DNA of 64,000 bases from Candidatus Accumulibacter similis (GTDB lineage Bacteria > Pseudomonadota > Gammaproteobacteria > Burkholderiales > Rhodocyclaceae): the NCBI GenBank assembly GCA_013347225.1, contig CP054595.1, forward strand, positions 682,001 through 746,000, written 5' to 3'. Made by a program: the position numbers and the translations under genes. Of the stretch, positions 34,470 through 43,662 are shown piece by piece (the first letter of the stretch is position 1; each line of letters starts with the position of its first letter). Under the pieces are notes generated by a model. The model saw only the letters and a list, made by a program, of their open reading frames with translations. It did not search any database and was not told where the DNA came from.

Positions 34470-36038
34470 TCAGCCTGTCGTCTTCAGTGGCAGCAGTTCG
34501 TCGATGCGGCTGTTCGGCCAGTTTGGGAGCTCTTCGAGGGTCTCGGTGAGCCAGGCCATCGGTTCGATCCCGTTCAGGCGAGCCGTCTCGAGCAGCGACT
34601 GGATCGCGGCAGCGCGTTGGCCGGCAGTCTCGGAACCCGCGAACAGCCAGTTCTTCTTCCCGAGTGCGATCGGACGAATCGCATTCTCCACGGGGTTATT
34701 GTCGATCGGGTAGAACCCGTTGCCCGCATAACGAGCCAGCGCCGGCCAGCGCCGCAGACTGTAGTCGATGGCCTTTGCCAGAGCACCTCCGTCGGCGACC
34801 GACCGACGGCTACTCAGCAGCCACAAATGCAGGGCCTCGAGGAGCGGCTGACTCGTTTCTCGTCGCCGTCGAGCCCGTTCCTCAACCGTCGCTTCCTTGT
34901 TCGCCGCCTCGATGGCATACAGTTCGCCGATTCGGCGCAGTGCTTCGGCGGCGATCGGATGCTGATTGGCCTGGTGGAGGTCGAAGAACTTCCGCCGGGC
35001 ATGCGCCATGCAGGCGAGTTCGATCACCTCGCCGCGAAACAGGGCCTGGTAGCCCGCGAATTCATCGACCATCAGCGCGCCTTGCCAGTCGCGCAGGAAC
35101 TCCGCCACATACTTCCCGCCCCGGCCGGGCTGGTAGTCGAAGACGGTGATCGGCGGGTCGCTTGCCAAGGCATTGCTGCGATACGCCCAGAGATAGGCCC
35201 GCTTGGTCTTGCCATTGCCCGGATCGAGTTGCTGCACCGGGGTTTCATCGGCATGCAACACCGCGCCCTGGCGGAGCAGTTCGGCGAGGCGCAGCCAGAG
35301 CGGTTCCAGGGCGACACCGGTACGGCCGACCCAGTCGGCCAGCGTCGAACGCGAGAGGGTCACCCCCGAGCGAGCGGCCTGCCGTTCGAGGCGATACAGT
35401 GGCAGGTGATCGGCGTACTTGCTGACCATCACCCAGGCCAGCAGGGCCGGTGCCGCCAAACCGCCATCGATGACCGAAGCGACGGCCGGTGCGGCGATGA
35501 GGGTCTCGCAGGGCCGGCAGGCATACTTGGGGTAGATGTGGCGCTCGACGAAGAACTCGGCGGGGACGATGCTGAGCTTCTCGGTCACGTCCTCGCCGAT
35601 CCGCACCAGCGCCTGACCACATTGTCCGCAGGTGCAGGTTTCGGGCTCGTGCAGGTGCTCGACGCGCGGCAGTTGCTCGGGCAAGGGCTGACGGCCGGCG
35701 CGTTCGCGTTTGGCTTTCTCGGGGAGCGGCAGATGCGGCCCCATCGCGGCCGCCTGGCGCTGTTCGGCGAGGCGCGCTTCGCAGGCGGCGACGTCGGCAG
35801 CCAGGGTTTCGTCGAAGAGGTCGCGTTCGCTGGCGGTCAGGGATTCGCTCTTGACGCCGAATTTCATCCGCCGCAGATGGGCCAGTTCGAGGGTCAGCTT
35901 CTCGATCCTGGCGTCACGCCAATGAATCTCCGTGGCGCGGGTATCGAGCTGCTCAAGCAGGCCACTGACCCGCTTCTCGACCCAGGAGAGCAGTTCCGAA
36001 GAGGGCGAGAAAGGGGCAAGTTCGCTGGCCAAATCCAT
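34470..36038 (-). CDS. tnpC: IS66 family transposase TnpC
   Basis: 522 residues, normal for IS66 TnpC. A leucine-rich N-terminal helix (LLEQLDTRATEIHWRDARIEKL) and CTCGQCGQ zinc module precede the DDE domain: HADETPVQQLDPG gives the first Asp, MVDEFAGYQ the second, and DNNPVENAIRPIALGKKNW the Glu. The DDE domain carries the inserted segment typical of the family. The start ATG at 36038 is the first M with family resemblance; upstream codons in this frame belong to the tnpB overlap region. Confidence 0.95.
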   Translation of the reverse strand: MDLASELAPFSPSSELLSWVEKRVSGLLEQLDTRATEIHWRDARIEKLTLELAHLRRMKFGVKSESLTASERDLFDETLAADVAACEARLAEQRQAAAMGPHLPLPEKAKRERAGRQPLPEQLPRVEHLHEPETCTCGQCGQALVRIGEDVTEKLSIVPAEFFVERHIYPKYACRPCETLIAAPAVASVIDGGLAAPALLAWVMVSKYADHLPLYRLERQAARSGVTLSRSTLADWVGRTGVALEPLWLRLAELLRQGAVLHADETPVQQLDPGNGKTKRAYLWAYRSNALASDPPITVFDYQPGRGGKYVAEFLRDWQGALMVDEFAGYQALFRGEVIELACMAHARRKFFDLHQANQHPIAAEALRRIGELYAIEAANKEATVEERARRRRETSQPLLEALHLWLLSSRRSVADGGALAKAIDYSLRRWPALARYAGNGFYPIDNNPVENAIRPIALGKKNWLFAGSETAGQRAAAIQSLLETARLNGIEPMAWLTETLEELPNWPNSRIDELLPLKTTG

Positions 36039-36471
36039 GCTGGATGACACATGAAGATGTGCGCCAGGGATCTCGAAACCACTGATTTGGCGTAAGTTCT
36101 TGAGGGACTTCAGTGCTCTGGACTTGCCAGTGGGCGGGCGCCGGGGCGTCGCGGCGCTGCCAGTCGACGCCGGCGACGAGCCAGCGCCATTGCGCTGCCG
36201 AAAGGGCAAAAACGGGGTCACTGGCGCTGGGCCAAATGAAGGCGCCGCGGTGCAGCCGGCGTTGCGACAGCCAGACGCCGGTGCCGTCCCAGACCAGGAG
36301 CTTGAGCCGGTTCCGGCGCCGGTTGGTGAAGGCATAGGCAGTACCGTCACAGGGCGTGCGCCCGAGGCTGGCCTGGATGCGGGCCGACAGGCCATCGCTA
36401 CCCGAGCGCATATCGACCGCTTCGACTGCCAGCCAGATGCGCTCCGGCGTGGGCCCGGGCGGAACGGTCAT
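35953..36471 (-). CDS. tnpB: IS66 family accessory protein TnpB
   Basis: 172 codons. The block RNRLKLLVWDGTGVWLSQRRL followed by RGAFIWP is diagnostic of IS66 TnpB ('Orf2'). The first ~115 residues are the usual protein; the last ~55 run into and overlap tnpC by 86 bases, longer than the family norm. The ATG at 36471 overlaps the tnpA stop (ATGA). Required with TnpA and TnpC for transposition in IS66 elements; its molecular role is unclear. Confidence 0.85.
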   Translation of the reverse strand: MTVPPGPTPERIWLAVEAVDMRSGSDGLSARIQASLGRTPCDGTAYAFTNRRRNRLKLLVWDGTGVWLSQRRLHRGAFIWPSASDPVFALSAAQWRWLVAGVDWQRRDAPAPAHWQVQSTEVPQELTPNQWFRDPWRTSSCVIQHGFGQRTCPFLALFGTALLGREAGQWPA

Positions 36472-36788
36472 CGGCGCTCTCCGCACAGCGCACGCAGCCA
36501 GTCGGCTGCCGGCAGCGCCGCGAATTCGGGTCGCCAGCCGCCAGGCATGCACAGCGACAGGCTTGGCCCCGAGTGGGGTGCAACGGGCGCTATCGTCGCG
36601 GGAACGAGAGTCACCGGCGCGGCGGCAACGACCGTTCCGCTTTCCTTCGCCAAACGCCGGTGCCAGTAACTCAGCGATCCAGCTTTCAGCCCGTTCCGCG
36701 CACAATAGGCCTTCTGGCTCTCGCCACTCGCGCGCCAACCTGCTGCATGCCCTCGCCAGTACGCTGCCACTTCGCCAGCCTTGCCCAT
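36468..36788 (-). CDS. tnpA: IS66 family accessory protein TnpA
   Basis: 106 residues. WRGHAAGWRASGESQKAYCARNGLKAGSLSYWHRRL is the IS66 TnpA helix-turn-helix region, probably DNA-binding. First gene of the element, coupled to tnpB by a four-base overlap. Confidence 0.88.
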   Translation of the reverse strand: MGKAGEVAAYWRGHAAGWRASGESQKAYCARNGLKAGSLSYWHRRLAKESGTVVAAAPVTLVPATIAPVAPHSGPSLSLCMPGGWRPEFAALPAADWLRALCGERR

Positions 36789-37492
36789 CGCACTCTCCCG
36801 TGAAAACCTCGAGAGGGTGCGGCAACTGGCACGGGATTGGTAGGTGGGCCCGATGGACGCTTACGGCAGTACGTCAAGCTCGTCGAGTCCTACCGGGACA
36901 CCTCCGGGGTACCTCGCCAACGGGTCATCGCCACCCTCGGGCGCATCGAGGCGGTCCGATCGGGCGGGGCCGACTCGCTGCTCAACGGGCTCCTGCGGGC
37001 GGCGGGGAAGCCCTCGCTGGAAGAAGGAACCGGCGAGGCGCCTTCGCGCCGGCGCTTTGCGTCGGCGATACCTGGCTGCTGACCGCCCTGTGGAAGGAGT
37101 TGGGCTTCGCCGACGCCTGTCGCCGATTGCTGCGCAACCGGCACCAGTTCGACGCCGAGCGCCTGTTGCGGGTGATGGTCTTCAACCGGCTGTGTGATCC
37201 GGAATCCAGGCTGGGGATCCTGCGCTGGCTGGAGGGCACCCGGGTTCCCGAGGTGAGCGCCGAGTCGGTGATCCACCAGCACCTGCTGCGCACGATGGAT
37301 ACTCTGGCGGACTGCGCCGACCGGGTAGACGACACCTTGACGGGTCTGCTGCGGCCGCTGATCGATCAGGAGTTGGCAATCGTCTTCTACGACCTGACGA
37401 CGATCCGTACCGAAGGCGGCACCGACGAGTCCGAAGACCTGCGGCACTTCGGCCATGCCAAGGAGGGCGGTACGGTGCGCCAGGTGATGTTG

Positions 37493-38872
37493 CAATCCTC
37501 ACAAGTTAGCATATCCGCATATTTCGCGCGAAGCCTTGTGTCGGCCGTAGTCCTGCGGCAAAATAGCTCTGTAACCAATTGTTTATAAAGGAGAATCGCA
37601 TGACGGCCTGAATATGCCAATATACTTGGCAGACTCTCCAAGTATCTGTTTTCACAAGAGTTACTGCAAGTGGCTCGCCTCGACGCCAAACACTTCACCC
37701 GCTGCCGAACCCTCACCCTGCCAACGGTCCTCAGTTTTCTGCTCTCCAGCGTTCACGCCGCCGTCCAGTCGGAACTCGATCAGTTCTTCGCCAACCTGCG
37801 CAATCGCGCCGACTCGGTTCGCGAGGTCACCGCTCAAGCCTTCTACCAGGCACGTTACAAGATCAACGCGCTGGTGTTCGGCGAGGTCAATCAGCACCTC
37901 ATGGAACTGGTGGAGGAACACTTGCCGCTCCCGCGCTGGAGAGGTTTACGGGTGGTCGCGGCGGATGGCAGCGCGGTTCGCCTGACGATGATGAAGGACA
38001 ACGTCCGGTCGATCGTCACGGGCGTGGCTTTCGGCCTCTACCTGCCGGGCATCGAGCTGTTTCTGAACTTCCGCCTGCATGAGCCTTTGTCCGATGAGCG
38101 TCAGATGTTCTTCGAGGCGATCGATTGTCTGCGCTCCGACGATGTGCTCGTGATGGACCGCGGCTTTCCCTGTCGTTGGCTGGTGTCGGCGCTGACGGCA
38201 CGTCACATCCCCTTCTGCATCCGCTGCGATTTGTCGCGAGGATTCAAGGTGGTACGCGAGTTCCTGCAGTCCGGTCGAAGCGAGCAGGTCGTCGTCTTGC
38301 GCGCGCCCAATGCCCGTGATGCCAAGGACTATGAATGCCCGGCCACGCCGACCACGGTTCGCTTGGTGCGGGTAGCGACACCGAACGGACGGGTGCATGT
38401 GGTGATGACATCGCTCCTCGATCCCGTGACCTTTCCGGCCGCCGCGTTTGCCGAGCTGTACCACGGCCGTTGGCGAATCGAAGAGGCGTTCAAACGGATC
38501 AAGCACCGGCTGCAACTGGAGCATACTTCCGGCTTGTCTTGGCATGCGGCGCGCCAGGATTTCGGCGCCAAGGCGGTCTTCGACAACCTCAATGCACTGG
38601 CCGCCTATGTCGCCACCGATGCCCTCCTCGATCCCGGTTCGTCCTACAAGATCAACCGCACCTTGGAACTCGACAAGATCAAACGACAGATCGGCCGTTG
38701 GCTCCTGGCTGCAACCGCCACCACTCGCCGCCTCAAGCCCATCCTCCAGGAGATCGCGTTGAACCTCCAGAAGTTCGTCCCCAATCGCTCCCAACCTCGA
38801 AAACCGCAGCCGAAACCGCACCTCTCCCACGCTTACAAGTAACAATGACAATAGGCTAACTTTCGAGGATTG
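37493..38872 (+). mobile_element. IS4-family insertion sequence, copy A
   Basis: 1380 bases. Left end CAATCCTCACAAGTTAGC and right end GCTAACTTTCGAGGATTG are inverted repeats matching at 16 of 18 positions. A perfect 10-bp target duplication GGTGATGTTG flanks it (37483-37492 and 38873-38882). It sits inside the IS1634-type transposase gene. Apparently identical to copy B at 39643 in opposite orientation, so both insertions are recent. Confidence 0.96.
37670..38842 (+). CDS. IS4-family transposase (copy A)
   Basis: 390 residues from GTG 37670 to the stop at 38842. DDE triad: VVAADGSAVRL, VLVMDRGFPC and the exact Y-(2)-R-(3)-E-(6)-K signature YHGRWRIEEAFKRIKHRL. The frame is open further upstream to 37604 and encodes plausible N-terminal sequence (ILGRLSKYLFSQELLQ), but there is no ATG in it; the well-placed ATG at 37600 behind AAAGGAG is one frame off and hits TGA after three codons. 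The real start is therefore uncertain and a +1 frameshift is possible. Confidence 0.9.
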   Translation: MARLDAKHFTRCRTLTLPTVLSFLLSSVHAAVQSELDQFFANLRNRADSVREVTAQAFYQARYKINALVFGEVNQHLMELVEEHLPLPRWRGLRVVAADGSAVRLTMMKDNVRSIVTGVAFGLYLPGIELFLNFRLHEPLSDERQMFFEAIDCLRSDDVLVMDRGFPCRWLVSALTARHIPFCIRCDLSRGFKVVREFLQSGRSEQVVVLRAPNARDAKDYECPATPTTVRLVRVATPNGRVHVVMTSLLDPVTFPAAAFAELYHGRWRIEEAFKRIKHRLQLEHTSGLSWHAARQDFGAKAVFDNLNALAAYVATDALLDPGSSYKINRTLELDKIKRQIGRWLLAATATTRRLKPILQEIALNLQKFVPNRSQPRKPQPKPHLSHAYK

Positions 38873-39642
38873 GGTGATGTTGGGGGTGGTCCAGACGGCG
38901 GACGGCCTGCCGATCCATCACGAGGTCTTTGCCGGCAATACCGGCGAGACGACGACGTTGGTACCGACCATCGAGAAAGTGCTGGCGCGCTACCCGATCA
39001 GGCGCGTGGTCCTGGTTGCCGATCGCGGCCTGCTGAGTCTCGACAATCTCGAAGCCATCCGGGCGCTGCGGGTCGGCGATCAGCCGCTGGAGTTCATTCT
39101 GGCCGTCCCGGCCCGGCGCTACGGGGATTTTGACCGCCTGCTCGCGTCCTTCCATGAGAAGAGCTGCCGCTTGGCGACGGAAGAGGTGTTTGGTGAGGAG
39201 CAGTGGCAGGGCTTTCGTCTGATCGTCGCCCACCGCCCGGATCGGGCCAGCGAACAGGGTCGCGTGCGCGATGAGCGTATCGCGGCGCTCGAGGCCGATG
39301 CCGCGCAGTGGGCCGAGAAGCTCGATGCCCAGGAAGCCGGCGAGACCCGTCCGGGCAGGAAACTGTCCGACTCCGGCACGATCGACCGTTTCTACAAGGC
39401 GGTCGCCGACGCACATCTGGCGCACATCATCAAGGTGAATCTCTCCTCCGAGCTGTTCACCTACGAGATCGACGAACGGGCGCTGCAACGCGCCCGGCTG
39501 ATGGATGGCAAACTGGTCCTCGTCTCCAACGTTCCAGACTCTTCTCCGCTTGAGATCGTCGCCCGCTACAAGGCGCTGGCCGACATCGAACGGGGATTTC
39601 GTGTCCTGAAGTCCGAGATCGAGATCGCACCGGTCTTCCACC

Positions 39643-41022
39643 CAATCCTCGAAAGTTAGCCTATTGTCATTGTTACTTGTAAGCGTGGGAGAGGTGCGGT
39701 TTCGGCTGCGGTTTTCGAGGTTGGGAGCGATTGGGGACGAACTTCTGGAGGTTCAACGCGATCTCCTGGAGGATGGGCTTGAGGCGGCGAGTGGTGGCGG
39801 TTGCAGCCAGGAGCCAACGGCCGATCTGTCGTTTGATCTTGTCGAGTTCCAAGGTGCGGTTGATCTTGTAGGACGAACCGGGATCGAGGAGGGCATCGGT
39901 GGCGACATAGGCGGCCAGTGCATTGAGGTTGTCGAAGACCGCCTTGGCGCCGAAATCCTGGCGCGCCGCATGCCAAGACAAGCCGGAAGTATGCTCCAGT
40001 TGCAGCCGGTGCTTGATCCGTTTGAACGCCTCTTCGATTCGCCAACGGCCGTGGTACAGCTCGGCAAACGCGGCGGCCGGAAAGGTCACGGGATCGAGGA
40101 GCGATGTCATCACCACATGCACCCGTCCGTTCGGTGTCGCTACCCGCACCAAGCGAACCGTGGTCGGCGTGGCCGGGCATTCATAGTCCTTGGCATCACG
40201 GGCATTGGGCGCGCGCAAGACGACGACCTGCTCGCTTCGACCGGACTGCAGGAACTCGCGTACCACCTTGAATCCTCGCGACAAATCGCAGCGGATGCAG
40301 AAGGGGATGTGACGTGCCGTCAGCGCCGACACCAGCCAACGACAGGGAAAGCCGCGGTCCATCACGAGCACATCGTCGGAGCGCAGACAATCGATCGCCT
40401 CGAAGAACATCTGACGCTCATCGGACAAAGGCTCATGCAGGCGGAAGTTCAGAAACAGCTCGATGCCCGGCAGGTAGAGGCCGAAAGCCACGCCCGTGAC
40501 GATCGACCGGACGTTGTCCTTCATCATCGTCAGGCGAACCGCGCTGCCATCCGCCGCGACCACCCGTAAACCTCTCCAGCGCGGGAGCGGCAAGTGTTCC
40601 TCCACCAGTTCCATGAGGTGCTGATTGACCTCGCCGAACACCAGCGCGTTGATCTTGTAACGTGCCTGGTAGAAGGCTTGAGCGGTGACCTCGCGAACCG
40701 AGTCGGCGCGATTGCGCAGGTTGGCGAAGAACTGATCGAGTTCCGACTGGACGGCGGCGTGAACGCTGGAGAGCAGAAAACTGAGGACCGTTGGCAGGGT
40801 GAGGGTTCGGCAGCGGGTGAAGTGTTTGGCGTCGAGGCGAGCCACTTGCAGTAACTCTTGTGAAAACAGATACTTGGAGAGTCTGCCAAGTATATTGGCA
40901 TATTCAGGCCGTCATGCGATTCTCCTTTATAAACAATTGGTTACAGAGCTATTTTGCCGCAGGACTACGGCCGACACAAGGCTTCGCGCGAAATATGCGG
41001 ATATGCTAACTTGTGAGGATTG
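39643..41022 (-). mobile_element. IS4-family insertion sequence, copy B (inverted)
   Basis: 1380 bases with the same ends as copy A in reverse orientation, flanked by a perfect 10-bp duplication GTCTTCCACC (39633-39642 and 41023-41032). The duplication differs from that of copy A, so the copies inserted independently into the same transposase gene. Copies A and B form large inverted repeats separated by 770 bases, which could invert or delete by recombination. Confidence 0.96.
39673..40845 (-). CDS. IS4-family transposase (copy B)
   Basis: Same 390-residue product as copy A, with the same Y-(2)-R-(3)-E-(6)-K signature and the same missing start: ATG behind AAAGGAG (reverse strand, at 40915) enters a TGA after three codons, one frame away from the transposase. 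That both recently inserted copies share this arrangement argues it does not abolish transposition. Confidence 0.9.
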   Translation of the reverse strand: MARLDAKHFTRCRTLTLPTVLSFLLSSVHAAVQSELDQFFANLRNRADSVREVTAQAFYQARYKINALVFGEVNQHLMELVEEHLPLPRWRGLRVVAADGSAVRLTMMKDNVRSIVTGVAFGLYLPGIELFLNFRLHEPLSDERQMFFEAIDCLRSDDVLVMDRGFPCRWLVSALTARHIPFCIRCDLSRGFKVVREFLQSGRSEQVVVLRAPNARDAKDYECPATPTTVRLVRVATPNGRVHVVMTSLLDPVTFPAAAFAELYHGRWRIEEAFKRIKHRLQLEHTSGLSWHAARQDFGAKAVFDNLNALAAYVATDALLDPGSSYKINRTLELDKIKRQIGRWLLAATATTRRLKPILQEIALNLQKFVPNRSQPRKPQPKPHLSHAYK

Positions 41023-41292
41023 GTCTTCCACCGCCTGCCGGATCGTATCCGCGCGCATGCCCTGATCTGCTTCCTGGCTCTGCTCCTCCATCGCGTGCTG
41101 CGCCTGCGCCTGAAAGCCAAGGCCAGCTTCATCTCCCCGGAGCGCGCCCTGGAAATCACTCGCCGGATCCAGTACCACCAGGTCACGCTGCACCAACGCC
41201 AGTCCGCGTCCGGCCTGTCCGCCATCACCCCTCAACAGAAGGAGTTTTTCGAGACCCTCGGCCTGCCCGAGCCCTCCGCCAGACGCCTGTAG

Positions 41293-41640
41293 TGCCAATT
41301 CCGAACCCGTGAATTGCGCACAAACAATCACTTAGCCGTATTTTTGTCGAACTCGGGCAGGCGTGGCGCCGCTGTGCCGCGTCCTCGGCGTCACCCGCTC
41401 GGGGTATTGCGTAGCCGCTGCGCGGGCAAGAACACCTGCCCACTTTTGCGCGGAACCGATCTATCTGCACGCCGCCTTCGCAGCCTCCGGGCGAAGCCAT
41501 GGCGGCCGGCATTTGCAGCAGCCCCTGCTCAAGGACGGATGGTCGATCGGGTGATGCCGAGTCCGATCGCTGGTCTGCAGAAGCCCACACCGGCGCCGTC
41601 CGCTGCCGTCCGTCGCTTGCCGGGGCAAGGCGCTCGCAGT
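41293..41640 (+). pseudogene. IS3-family orfB remnant
   Basis: 348 bases between the end of the IS1634-type gene and glgX. The translation from 41363 reads APLCRVLGVTRSGY, then after a gap AAFAASGRSHGGRHLQQPL and LKDGWSIG, which follows the N-terminal helix-turn-helix region of IS3-family OrfB transposases (usually CRVLGVxRSGYY and xSYGxRRxxxxL). It is cut by a stop at 41552-41554 and by frame changes, and no DDE domain follows. It is a decayed fragment, not a functional gene. Its edges are uncertain. Confidence 0.5.
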
Positions 41641-43662
41641 TCACGAACGACGACAGAGGATCTGAACGCTGCGCGCGGCGACTGGCGTCGCCCTTTCCCG
41701 CTGGCAACTCGCGAAAGCCTCGTCGGCGCTGCTGTCACAGACCTGCTGCCAAGAGCCCGGTGGCAGCAGGAAGGAAACCGGGATGTCATCGCGGTTGATC
41801 AAACACAGCAGGTCCGGCTGCGCGGCATCCCGGTCTCCTGCCGCTGTCGACGCCGTCAGGTGCAGTCCGAAGGCCCCCAGTTTCCTTGACTGCCAGTCGC
41901 CGACGCGCATCGCGCGTCCGGCGGGGTGCCACCAGAGCACGTCGGGACAGGCATTCGCACGCTGCGGTTCGCCGGTCAGCCAGCGCGTCTGCCGCAACTG
42001 CGGGAAGCGCCGGCGCAGCGCGATCAGCCCGGCAACGAAATCGATCAGCTTCTCGTCGGCATCGCGCCAGTCAAGCCAGGTCATCGGGTTGTCCTGGCAG
42101 TAGGCGTTGTTGTTTCCCGCCTGGCTGCGCCCGAGTTCGTCGCCGCCCTGCAACATCGGCACTCCCTGCGCGACGAGCAGCGTTGTCAGCAACGCGCGTT
42201 GCAGTCGCCGGCGCCGTTCGAGTACCGCCGGTTCGCGGCTCTCGCCTTCCTCGCCGCAGTTCCACGAGCAGTTGTGGCTGTGCCCGTCGCGATTGTCTTC
42301 GCCATTCAGTTCGTTGTGCTTGTGCTGGTAGCTGACGAGGTCACGCAGGGTGAAACCGTCATGAGCGGTGATGAAATTGACCCCGGCCTGCGGTGAACGC
42401 CCGCTTGCGCGGAAGATCTCGCTCGAGCCGGCGAGGCGCTGTGCCAGTTGCCCGACGCCGGCGTCGCCAGTCAGCCAGAAGGCACGCACGTCATCGCGGA
42501 AGCGGTCGTTCCACTCGCTCCAGCCGGGCAGGAAACGACCGAGCCGGTAGCCATCGGGGCCGATGTCCCAAGGTTCGGCGATCAGCTTGGCCCGCTGCAG
42601 CACGGGATCCTGCCTGAGCGCCGCGAGGAAGGCGCTGTCACGGGTGAGCGCGGCGGCGAGATCAAAGCGGAAGCCGTCCACGTGCATGACCTCGACCCAG
42701 TAGCGCAGCGAATCCATCACCAGTTGCAGGACGCGCGGGTGGGCGAGATTGACGGTATTGCCGCAGCCACTGAAGTTCTCGTAGGCGGCGAGGTTGTCCG
42801 GCGGCAGTCGGTAGTAGCTGCGGTTGTCGATGCCGCGGAAGCAAAGGGTCGGGCCCCACTCGTCAGTCTCGGCCGTATGGTTGAAGACCACGTCGAGAAT
42901 GACTTCGAGGCCGGCTGCATGGAGTGCGCGTACCATGCTCTTGAACTCGGCGATCACCGACTGCCCGCCGATGCGCGCGGCGTAGCGAGATTCCGGAGCA
43001 AAGAAGGCGAGCGAATTGTAGCCCCAGTAGTTGACGCGGCCCTCATTGACCAGTCGTTGCTCGTCGAGAAAGTAATGTATCGGCAGCAGGTTGATGGCAG
43101 TGACGCCAAGGCGCAGGAAATGCTCGATCATCGCCGGGGTGGCGAGTCCTGCGTAGCTGCCGCGCAGGACTTCGGGAACGCCGGGATGCTGTCGACTCAT
43201 CCCCTTGACGTGCGCTTCGTAGAGCACGGTGTCTGACCAGGGCGTTGCCGGTGGCGAATCGTCGTCCCAGTCGAAGCGCTCATCCACCACGGCGGCGGTC
43301 AGCAGATGCACCGGGTCGTCGTGTGCCGGCCACGAGAAGCGGCCGACGACTTCGCGTGCATAGGGGTCGAGCAGCAGGCGCCTGCCGTCGAAACGATGCC
43401 CTTCCACGGGGTGGTTCCTGCCATGCACACGAAAGCCATAGCGCAGTCCCGGCGCTGCACCGGCGAGGTATCCGTGCCACACCTGATCGGTGCATTCGCG
43501 CAACGCCAGCACGCGGATCTGTCCACCTGCGAGGAGACACAGTTCGACCCGCTCGGCATGGGCCGAGAAGAGTGCGAAATTGACACCGCGGCCGTCCCAG
43601 TGGCTGCCGAGTGGCCAGGGTCGCCCGGCAGTCAGGGTACCGCAGTCGTTCAGCCCGTCCAT
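41641..43662 (-). CDS. glgX: glycogen debranching enzyme (GlgX)
   Basis: 673 residues, GH13 isoamylase-type. N-terminal CBM48-like domain with [29 protein letters not shown]; catalytic barrel with [22 protein letters not shown] (nucleophile Asp), [12 protein letters not shown] (acid/base Glu) and [16 protein letters not shown]. It hydrolyses alpha-1,6 branches left after phosphorolysis. Overlaps glgB by 13 bases, so it is the last gene of a glk-glgP-glgB-glgX operon. The gene is intact although the IS3 remnant and IS cluster begin right after its stop. Confidence 0.96.
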   Translation of the reverse strand: MDGLNDCGTLTAGRPWPLGSHWDGRGVNFALFSAHAERVELCLLAGGQIRVLALRECTDQVWHGYLAGAAPGLRYGFRVHGRNHPVEGHRFDGRRLLLDPYAREVVGRFSWPAHDDPVHLLTAAVVDERFDWDDDSPPATPWSDTVLYEAHVKGMSRQHPGVPEVLRGSYAGLATPAMIEHFLRLGVTAINLLPIHYFLDEQRLVNEGRVNYWGYNSLAFFAPESRYAARIGGQSVIAEFKSMVRALHAAGLEVILDVVFNHTAETDEWGPTLCFRGIDNRSYYRLPPDNLAAYENFSGCGNTVNLAHPRVLQLVMDSLRYWVEVMHVDGFRFDLAAALTRDSAFLAALRQDPVLQRAKLIAEPWDIGPDGYRLGRFLPGWSEWNDRFRDDVRAFWLTGDAGVGQLAQRLAGSSEIFRASGRSPQAGVNFITAHDGFTLRDLVSYQHKHNELNGEDNRDGHSHNCSWNCGEEGESREPAVLERRRRLQRALLTTLLVAQGVPMLQGGDELGRSQAGNNNAYCQDNPMTWLDWRDADEKLIDFVAGLIALRRRFPQLRQTRWLTGEPQRANACPDVLWWHPAGRAMRVGDWQSRKLGAFGLHLTASTAAGDRDAAQPDLLCLINRDDIPVSFLLPPGSWQQVCDSSADEAFASCQRERATPVAARSVQILCRRS

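Larger units (their letters stand above)
34431..36864 (-). mobile_element. IS66-family insertion sequence (complete, tnpA-tnpB-tnpC)
   Basis: 2434 bases bounded by GTAAGCGTCC at 34431 and its reverse complement GGACGCTTAC ending at 36864, the usual IS66 terminal sequence. Three minus-strand genes in the family's standard order and overlap (tnpA, tnpB, tnpC) are intact. No 8-bp target duplication: the outside bases are ACGCAATC on the left and GGCAGTAC on the right. The right end abuts the coding sequence of an IS1634-type transposase whose 5' part is missing, so the insertion was followed or accompanied by a deletion. Confidence 0.93.
36865..41292 (+). pseudogene. IS1634-family transposase, truncated, frameshifted and twice interrupted
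   Basis: Remains of one transposase gene in three pieces: 36865-37492, 38873-39642 and 41023-41292. Piece 1 begins RQYVKLVESYRD, missing roughly the first 15-20 codons at the IS66 junction, and has a one-base frameshift near 37035-37045 (EEGTGEAPS in one frame, FAPALCVGDTWLL in the next). Removing the two IS4 copies and one copy of each 10-bp duplication restores a continuous frame: VRQVML joins GVVQTADGLPIHHE, and EIAPVF joins HRLPDRIRAHALICFL, ending at TAG 41292. YDLTTIRTEG, VLVADRGLLS and YKALADIERGFRVLKSEIE are the DDE and C-terminal signatures of the IS1634 group. About 550 codons in total, near full length. Confidence 0.87.

Noticed and set aside
34371..36047. Plus-strand ORF of 558 codons opposite IS66 tnpC
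   Set aside because: It is the antisense of an intact transposase with all DDE motifs on the minus strand; no family resemblance of its own.
37614..37985. Alternative ATG ORF at the 5' end of the IS4 copy A transposase
   Set aside because: Its frame runs out of frame with the conserved DDE protein and its product has no similarity; it is a frame shadow.
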